A DNA stretch of 36,197 nucleotides from Planctomycetia bacterium. Lineage in GTDB: Bacteria; Planctomycetota; Planctomycetia; Pirellulales; JACPPG01. Below are positions 31,824 through 36,197 of this stretch, piece by piece; the first letter of the stretch is position 1; each line of letters starts with the position of its first letter. The notes below the pieces were generated by a model. It saw only the letters and a list, made by a program, of their open reading frames with translations. It was not told where the DNA came from and searched no databases. Where the stretch lies: positions 1 through 36,197 of the forward strand of contig JACPPG010000062.1 of NCBI GenBank assembly GCA_016191115.1, given 5' to 3'. The translations under genes and the position numbers were made by a program.

Positions 31824-32009
31824 GGGAGTCTCCTTTGCGACCGTGGTCTGCTCTATAATTGAGCCGGTCAACTCCCGGCGCGCAAACCGAGCGCCGAGGA
31901 GATGCCGGGCCGGTGAGTGTCCTTCTTCGCGGTTGGGACTCACCGGCCGCTTTAGTTGGTCAGCACATCAATTGAGGGTAGCCGCATGTCGTTTAGGCGA
32001 CGGCTTGCC
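31824..32009 (-). promoter_or_regulatory. Conserved leader, copy 1 (upstream of the HAF-repeat gene)
   Basis: This 186-bp stretch is identical to 36012-36197 except for four bases, and the alignment has no gaps. In transcript sense it carries a strong hairpin, GGCCGGTGAGT facing ACTCACCGGCC with 19 bases between, then a second weaker stem around CTCCTCGGCGC and GCGCGCCGGGAG, an AT-rich CAATTATAGAG, and AAAGGAGA before the start codon. No exact sigma-70 spacing was found. The left edge of the duplication beyond 32009 cannot be fixed because the other copy leaves the window. Confidence 0.75.
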
Positions 32010-32100
32010 TCTGATGCGTCGTGAGGAGTCTCGCCGCGACTACCGCCCCGATGAGGAGTCTATTTGGTGGTAAGACGTCGCCGTCCGCTGCGTTGACCAG

Positions 32101-33228
32101 TCATCTGTTCATCGGCGGAACGACGAACGTGTGATCGATGGATTCTTTCTGAAAGCCGATGATCTCGGGAAAGTGCAGCCCGGCGAGAATCTGTACGTCG
32201 AAGATCTCCTCGATCGCGGTTTGAAAGTCGAGCGTACCAACACATGCCCCGCTTCGCAGATCGACGACGGCCACGCCGCACCTCAGCTCGCCGCGTCGTT
32301 CGGCAATCGGCACTACATCCATGGCGGAAGTCGGGCGAATCTTCGATAGCCCCACGAAGGCGTATGGGCCGACTACGGCCCAGCCGCGGGTGAAGCCAGG
32401 AAGTTGCGTCACGGTTTCGCGCCGGCCCGTCGCCGGATCGACGAGCACCACGCCGCCGGTGCCCGATTCCAGCACCCACAGCCGATCCTCGTGCCAGCGC
32501 GGCGAGTGGGGCATCGACAGACCACGGGCCAGCAACTCGCCGCTGGCAACGTCCATGACGATGCCGCCGTGCGGCTTGGAGAGGCGCCAGCCGCCAGGCG
32601 TGTCGGTCTTTCCCAGGGCGGTCACGAATGCCGGCCGCCCGTCGCGCATCGCCAGGCCGTTAAGGTGGCATCGGTCCTCGGCCGCTAGCGCCGTGATAAA
32701 AGGCGGCTGCCAGCGCGGCACGAAGCTGTAGTCGGCGTCGAGCGTGCACAGGCACGAAAACCGCGTGCTGACGATCCACAACTCGTCGCCGGCCCAGGCC
32801 ATCTCGTGCACGCCGATGTCGCCGGTGACGTGCGCCGAACGCGGCAGGTAACAGGCGTCGTGCGTTCCCACCGGTTCGACCTGCGGGGCGATGTCCGGGG
32901 CGTTGCGCAGCGTCCAGATTTGGTTGCGGGTGCCGACGGCAAGGCGGCGCGCATCGGCCGCTATTCCCATCGGCCTGTCGAACGTTCGGACCAGCATGGA
33001 GAGCCCCGGCCCCTGCGCCCGAGCTACGAGGAGCTTGTTGGCCTGGTAGGTGCTCACGACCAGCGACGCGCCGAGCTTCGCGAGCAATGCCACGAAACTG
33101 TCGGTCTGGACGTAGTGAAAGGCGACGGGCTGGGGCGGAGCCGGCGTCGGCGAGTCGCCAGGAAGTGCGCACTGCTGGGCCGTGTTGTTGTCGGCGGGCT
33201 GTGCAGTGCGCGTGGCCAGAGCGTCCAT
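32101..33228 (-). CDS. TIGR03032/DUF4915 family protein
   Basis: A 375-residue protein of the TIGR03032 family, repeats of beta-strands probably forming a propeller. Landmarks: FVALLAKLGASLVVSTYQAN, FDRPMGIAADARRLAVGTRN, IWTLRNAPDI, HDACYLPRSAHVTGDIGVHE, FVTALGKTDTPGGWR, MPHSPRWHEDRLWVLESGTG and the final FPEIIGFQKESIDHTFVVPP. Its function is not known. I find no signal peptide, so it may be cytoplasmic. The ATG at 33228 was preferred; a GTG nine codons earlier is possible. It lies between two secreted-protein genes in the same orientation; 92 bases separate its stop from the leader of the HAF-repeat gene. Confidence 0.85.
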   Translation of the reverse strand: MDALATRTAQPADNNTAQQCALPGDSPTPAPPQPVAFHYVQTDSFVALLAKLGASLVVSTYQANKLLVARAQGPGLSMLVRTFDRPMGIAADARRLAVGTRNQIWTLRNAPDIAPQVEPVGTHDACYLPRSAHVTGDIGVHEMAWAGDELWIVSTRFSCLCTLDADYSFVPRWQPPFITALAAEDRCHLNGLAMRDGRPAFVTALGKTDTPGGWRLSKPHGGIVMDVASGELLARGLSMPHSPRWHEDRLWVLESGTGGVVLVDPATGRRETVTQLPGFTRGWAVVGPYAFVGLSKIRPTSAMDVVPIAERRGELRCGVAVVDLRSGACVGTLDFQTAIEEIFDVQILAGLHFPEIIGFQKESIDHTFVVPPMNR

Positions 33229-33320
33229 AACGTGAACCGCCTTCGCTAGGGTCACCCCGCGAGCCCCGGCGCATGCCCGGCGGCTCGCGGGAGAAAAATA
33301 CGTCGTACCAACGAGGTTCC

Positions 33321-36011
33321 CTACCGGTCGCGCTTCTTCCGTGCCGAGGTCATCAGATCAACGATTGCGGCGTCGATGGCCGATGCGGACGCCGTCTGAT
33401 TGTGCCCCCTACCGCCGCCGTCGTCATTCAGAATCGTTCCCACGCCCTGGCCGTCGCTGATCGTGCCATTGATCGCGCCCGACAGGTTCACGTAGAAGCG
33501 CTCGTTCTTCTCCCTTTTGGTGTCCCCTCGGACGAGGACCTCAATCGTCTTGGTCGTTTCGCCGGGAGCGAAGTAGATGGTCCCCGACTTGGCGACATAG
33601 TCGTTGTCGCTGGTCCTGGCGTTGCCGTTGGCCGTCGTGTAATTCACCCACACGTCGTTGCCGCTGGCTTGCGACAGGTACACGGTGAAAGTCATCAGCG
33701 TGGTGCCGCTGTTGCCCTCGATGATCGAGGCGTCGCTGATTGTGATTGCGGGCGGCGTATCGTCATCGAGGATGGTCCCATAACCCCAGCCGTTGGCGAT
33801 CGAGCCATTGGTCGCGCCGGAAAGCTGGACGGCGACATACTCGTCGATCTCAGCCAACGTGTCGCCGTTGACCATCACCGGGACGGACAGGCTCGTCTGT
33901 CCGGGGGCGAACGTCAGGGTGCCCGAGGTGGCCACATAGTCGCTGCCGGCCAAAGCGGTGTTGTCGGAGGTGGCATAGTTGACGGTCACGGGGGCATCGT
34001 AGGCAGCCGAGAGGCTGACGGTGAAGACCAGGCTCGTCGTCCCCGTGTTCCCCTCCACGACGGTCACGCCGCTGTCGATGCTGACGTAGGGCTCGTCGTC
34101 CGCGATGACGCCCAAGGCCTGACTGGAACTGAGTTGCGCACCGCTTGGGTTGCTGAGATTGACGAAGAAGTTCTCGTACCATTCAACGAGCCGATCGCCG
34201 TTGACCAGCACCGTGATGGTCTGGCTGGTCTCGCCGGGGGCGAAGGTCACCGTACCGCTCTTGGCCTGATAATCGACGCCTGCCGTGGCGCCGGGCCCAT
34301 ACCAGTATTCTTCATCGGGGGTGAGGTCGGCAGTCGCATAATCGACGGTCACGGGAGTGTCGTATGCAGCCGAAAGCGTCACGGTGAAACTGAATGGCGT
34401 CGCGCCGGTGTTCCCCTCCGCGCCGCTAACGTAGTCGGTGATGCTGATGTAGGGTTCGTCGTCGAGAATCGTGCCCATGTCCTGCGCGTCGGCGATAAAG
34501 GCGTTGGTCGCGCCACTGAGGTTGACCAGGAAGGATTCATTAGACTCACCGATCCGATCGCCAGTGACCAGCACCACGATGGTTTTGCTGGTCTGTCCGG
34601 GGGCGAAGGTCAGCGTGCCCGACGCGGCCTGGTAGTCGCTGCCAGCCGTGGCGCTGCCGTTTGCCGTGGCATATTGAACGGTGACGGTTTGGCCGTAAGC
34701 GGCCGACAGGTTGACGGTGAACGTGGCGCTGACAGTGCCGGTGTTTCCTTCAGTGACCGCCGCCGGGTCGGTGATGGTGATCGAAGGGGCGTTTAGCGCG
34801 GGCCAGATCGCGTCATTGAGCAGGACCGAAACGTTGTTGGAGCCAGCGTTTGACGTCGCCGCATCGACGCGGCCATCGCCGTTAAAGTCGCCAACCGCCA
34901 CTGCGCTAGGTTCCGTGCCGACCGTAGCGATCGCGGGGGGCAGGAAGGCGCCGGCGCCCGAGCCGAGCAGTACGCTGACAGTGCCGTCCCAGTTGGCCGT
35001 CACGATATCGGCTTTGCCGTCGGCGTTGAAATCGGCCACTGCCACACCATGGGGCGTCGAGCCGGTAGCATAGTATTGGGTGGCCCCAAAGAAGCCCGTG
35101 CCGGTACCGAGCAGGACGCCGACTTGGTTGCTGTATGGGTTAGCCGTGACGAGGTCGGCCTTGCCATCGCCGTTGACGTCGCCCGCGGCCATTGATTGGG
35201 ATGCTCCGACGAGAAAGTTGTTTGGAGCCCCGAGGGCGCCGGTGCCGGTTCCCAACAGTACGCTAACATACGCGGAATCGGAGCCGGCCGTCGCGAAATC
35301 GAGGTTGCCGTCGCTGTTGAAGTCCGCCACGGCCGTGGAATTCTGGTATCCGTAGCCGGGATACGCCGTGGTCGGCGCCCCAAACGATCCGCTTCCGGTG
35401 CCGAGCAGCACGTTGGCTTGGCCATAGTAGTAGCCGGGATACCAACCACCGTAGCCCCAAGAGCCGGGGAAATAGACGTTCGACGTCACGCCGAGGTCGA
35501 GCTTGCCGTCGGCATTGAAGTCGCCCACCGCCACCGACGACGGACTCGATCCGATGTCGATGTTGACGGGGGCCTGGAAGGTTCCGTTGCCGTTGCCCAG
35601 CAGCACGCTCACGTTACCGGCGTTGGCAGTCGCCAGATCGAGCTTGCCGTCGGCGTTGAAGTCGCCGACCGCCAGAGAGAGCGGGCTGGCACCGGTGGCG
35701 GAGTTCTGGGCCGCCTGGAATGTGCCGTCCGCTTTGCCCAGCAGGACGCTTACGTTGCCGCCGCCGGGGTTGGCCGTCGCCAGGTCCAGCCGCCCGTCGG
35801 CGTTGAAATCGGCGCTCACCACGGCCGCCGGGCTGGCCCCGACGGGGTAGCTGGCGGCCGGGGAAAAGCTGAGCATGCGGCGCTCTTCCAGCGGTTCGAT
35901 GCTGATGTGACGCGCCACGAACCGCGAGCGTGCGCTCTGCCGCGACGACTGCCGCACGGGCGTACGCGCAGAACGAGATTGCAGAGAATCCATTGCAGAG
36001 CGGAACCACAT
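33321..36011 (-). CDS. Large surface protein with FG-GAP/VCBS and Calx-beta repeats
   Basis: An 896-residue exported protein. The N-terminus has the planctomycete EPLEERRMLS motif (about residues 39-48) after a basic leader. Seven FG-GAP/VCBS repeats occupy about 50-405, each with a D-F-N-x-D-G-x-x-D calcium loop (ADFNADGRLDLATAN, GDFNADGKLDLATAN, GDVNGDGKADLVTAN and so on), predicted to form an integrin-alpha-like propeller. Four Calx-beta domains follow from about 407, 521, 641 and 752, each with EGN(T/S)G and a FAPG(Q/E)TS core. The third FG-GAP repeat contains an aromatic insert, VYFPGSWGYGGWYPGYYYG. There is no PEP-CTERM or dockerin; the end is basic (SARKKRDR). A calcium-stabilised adhesin or matrix protein is likely. 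Confidence 0.93.
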   Translation of the reverse strand: MWFRSAMDSLQSRSARTPVRQSSRQSARSRFVARHISIEPLEERRMLSFSPAASYPVGASPAAVVSADFNADGRLDLATANPGGGNVSVLLGKADGTFQAAQNSATGASPLSLAVGDFNADGKLDLATANAGNVSVLLGNGNGTFQAPVNIDIGSSPSSVAVGDFNADGKLDLGVTSNVYFPGSWGYGGWYPGYYYGQANVLLGTGSGSFGAPTTAYPGYGYQNSTAVADFNSDGNLDFATAGSDSAYVSVLLGTGTGALGAPNNFLVGASQSMAAGDVNGDGKADLVTANPYSNQVGVLLGTGTGFFGATQYYATGSTPHGVAVADFNADGKADIVTANWDGTVSVLLGSGAGAFLPPAIATVGTEPSAVAVGDFNGDGRVDAATSNAGSNNVSVLLNDAIWPALNAPSITITDPAAVTEGNTGTVSATFTVNLSAAYGQTVTVQYATANGSATAGSDYQAASGTLTFAPGQTSKTIVVLVTGDRIGESNESFLVNLSGATNAFIADAQDMGTILDDEPYISITDYVSGAEGNTGATPFSFTVTLSAAYDTPVTVDYATADLTPDEEYWYGPGATAGVDYQAKSGTVTFAPGETSQTITVLVNGDRLVEWYENFFVNLSNPSGAQLSSSQALGVIADDEPYVSIDSGVTVVEGNTGTTSLVFTVSLSAAYDAPVTVNYATSDNTALAGSDYVATSGTLTFAPGQTSLSVPVMVNGDTLAEIDEYVAVQLSGATNGSIANGWGYGTILDDDTPPAITISDASIIEGNSGTTLMTFTVYLSQASGNDVWVNYTTANGNARTSDNDYVAKSGTIYFAPGETTKTIEVLVRGDTKREKNERFYVNLSGAINGTISDGQGVGTILNDDGGGRGHNQTASASAIDAAIVDLMTSARKKRDR

Positions 36012-36197
36012 GAGAGTCTCCTTTGCGACCGTGGTCTGCTCTATAATTGGGACGGCCAACTCCCGGCGCGCAAACCGAGCGCCGAGGAGATGCCGGGCCG
36101 GTGAGTGTCCTTCTTCGCGGTTGGGACTCACCGGCCGCTTTAGTTGGTCAGCACATCAATTGAGGGTAGCCGCATGTCGTTTAGGCGACGGCTTGCC
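36012..36197 (-). promoter_or_regulatory. Conserved leader, copy 2 (upstream of the FG-GAP/Calx-beta gene)
   Basis: Second copy of the leader described at 31824-32009, running to the window edge. It keeps the GGCCGGTGAGT/ACTCACCGGCC hairpin, the AT-rich CAATTATAGAG and the AAAGGAGA ribosome-binding site. Its four differences are one base near the start codon and three in a 12-base cluster next to CAATTATAG. Confidence 0.75.

Noticed and set aside
31824..32009. A c-di-GMP or other known riboswitch in the duplicated leader
   Set aside because: GCAAAG and GCAAACC occur, which recalls the c-di-GMP-I class, but on opposite strands and without the required stems.
33273..34796. A 507-codon plus-strand open frame
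   Set aside because: It is the exact antisense of the repeated Calx-beta domains; the minus strand has clear family sequence, and long shadow frames are expected in GC-rich repeats.

Overview
The window looks like a piece of a GC-rich planctomycete chromosome, most likely from the Pirellulales side. Marker genes for that group are a DUF1501 / PSD1-type cytochrome pair, two large secreted proteins with planctomycete-style N-termini (one with a canonical EPLEERRMLS stretch, one with a dockerin plus PEP-CTERM tail), a tetrahydromethanopterin formyltransferase outside the Archaea, and a planctomycete-like bS21. No tRNA, rRNA, CRISPR array, phage module or complete insertion sequence was seen.

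Layout. 1-36 is the first 12 codons of a minus-strand gene. 0.5-2.5 kb: a small hypothetical gene and a cardiolipin-synthase-like phospholipase D. 2.5-6.8 kb (minus): PSD1 cytochrome followed by DUF1501. 7.4-10.7 kb (plus): MarR regulator with an operator-like palindrome, flavin-dependent halogenase, CPA2 antiporter. 11-14.8 kb: DUF4239 membrane protein, DUF2007 zinc-ribbon protein, a frameshifted remnant of a secreted protein, a phosphodiesterase coupled to eutC. 15-18 kb (minus): thioredoxin-like lipoprotein, birA, ftr, 5-formyl-THF cyclo-ligase. 18.3-20.6 kb (plus): two tandem paralogous outer-membrane barrels. 20.9-23.2 kb: rpsU with a repeat fused to its 5' end, nadC with terminator, a ComEA-like protein. 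23.3-24.1 kb: a higBA toxin-antitoxin locus with promoter and paired operators. 24.3-30.1 kb: amino-acid permease, orphan NarL-type regulator, diheme cytochrome, TauE/SafE exporter, degenerate aldo/keto reductase. 30.3-36.2 kb (minus): two large secreted proteins flanking a TIGR03032 protein and driven by near-identical leader regions.

The most striking non-coding content is a set of short palindromic repeats between genes. Family R1 (158 bp, four copies) and family R2 (124 bp, two copies) differ in sequence but share one design: a long hairpin interrupted by two T-T mismatches exactly three base pairs (GGC/GCC) apart. R2 copies are flanked by 9-10 bp direct repeats and carry a compensatory stem change, so they look like mobile non-autonomous elements. 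One truncated R1 copy has replaced the start codon of rpsU. Further palindromes lie at 820-920, 9251-9394, 16398-16472, 20696-20798, 28229-28261 and 29164-29237. At the right end, a leader of at least 186 bp is duplicated with only 4 differences although the coding sequence next to it has diverged much more, which suggests a conserved regulatory cassette for cell-surface proteins.

All family names come from reading motifs by eye; nothing was searched against a database.
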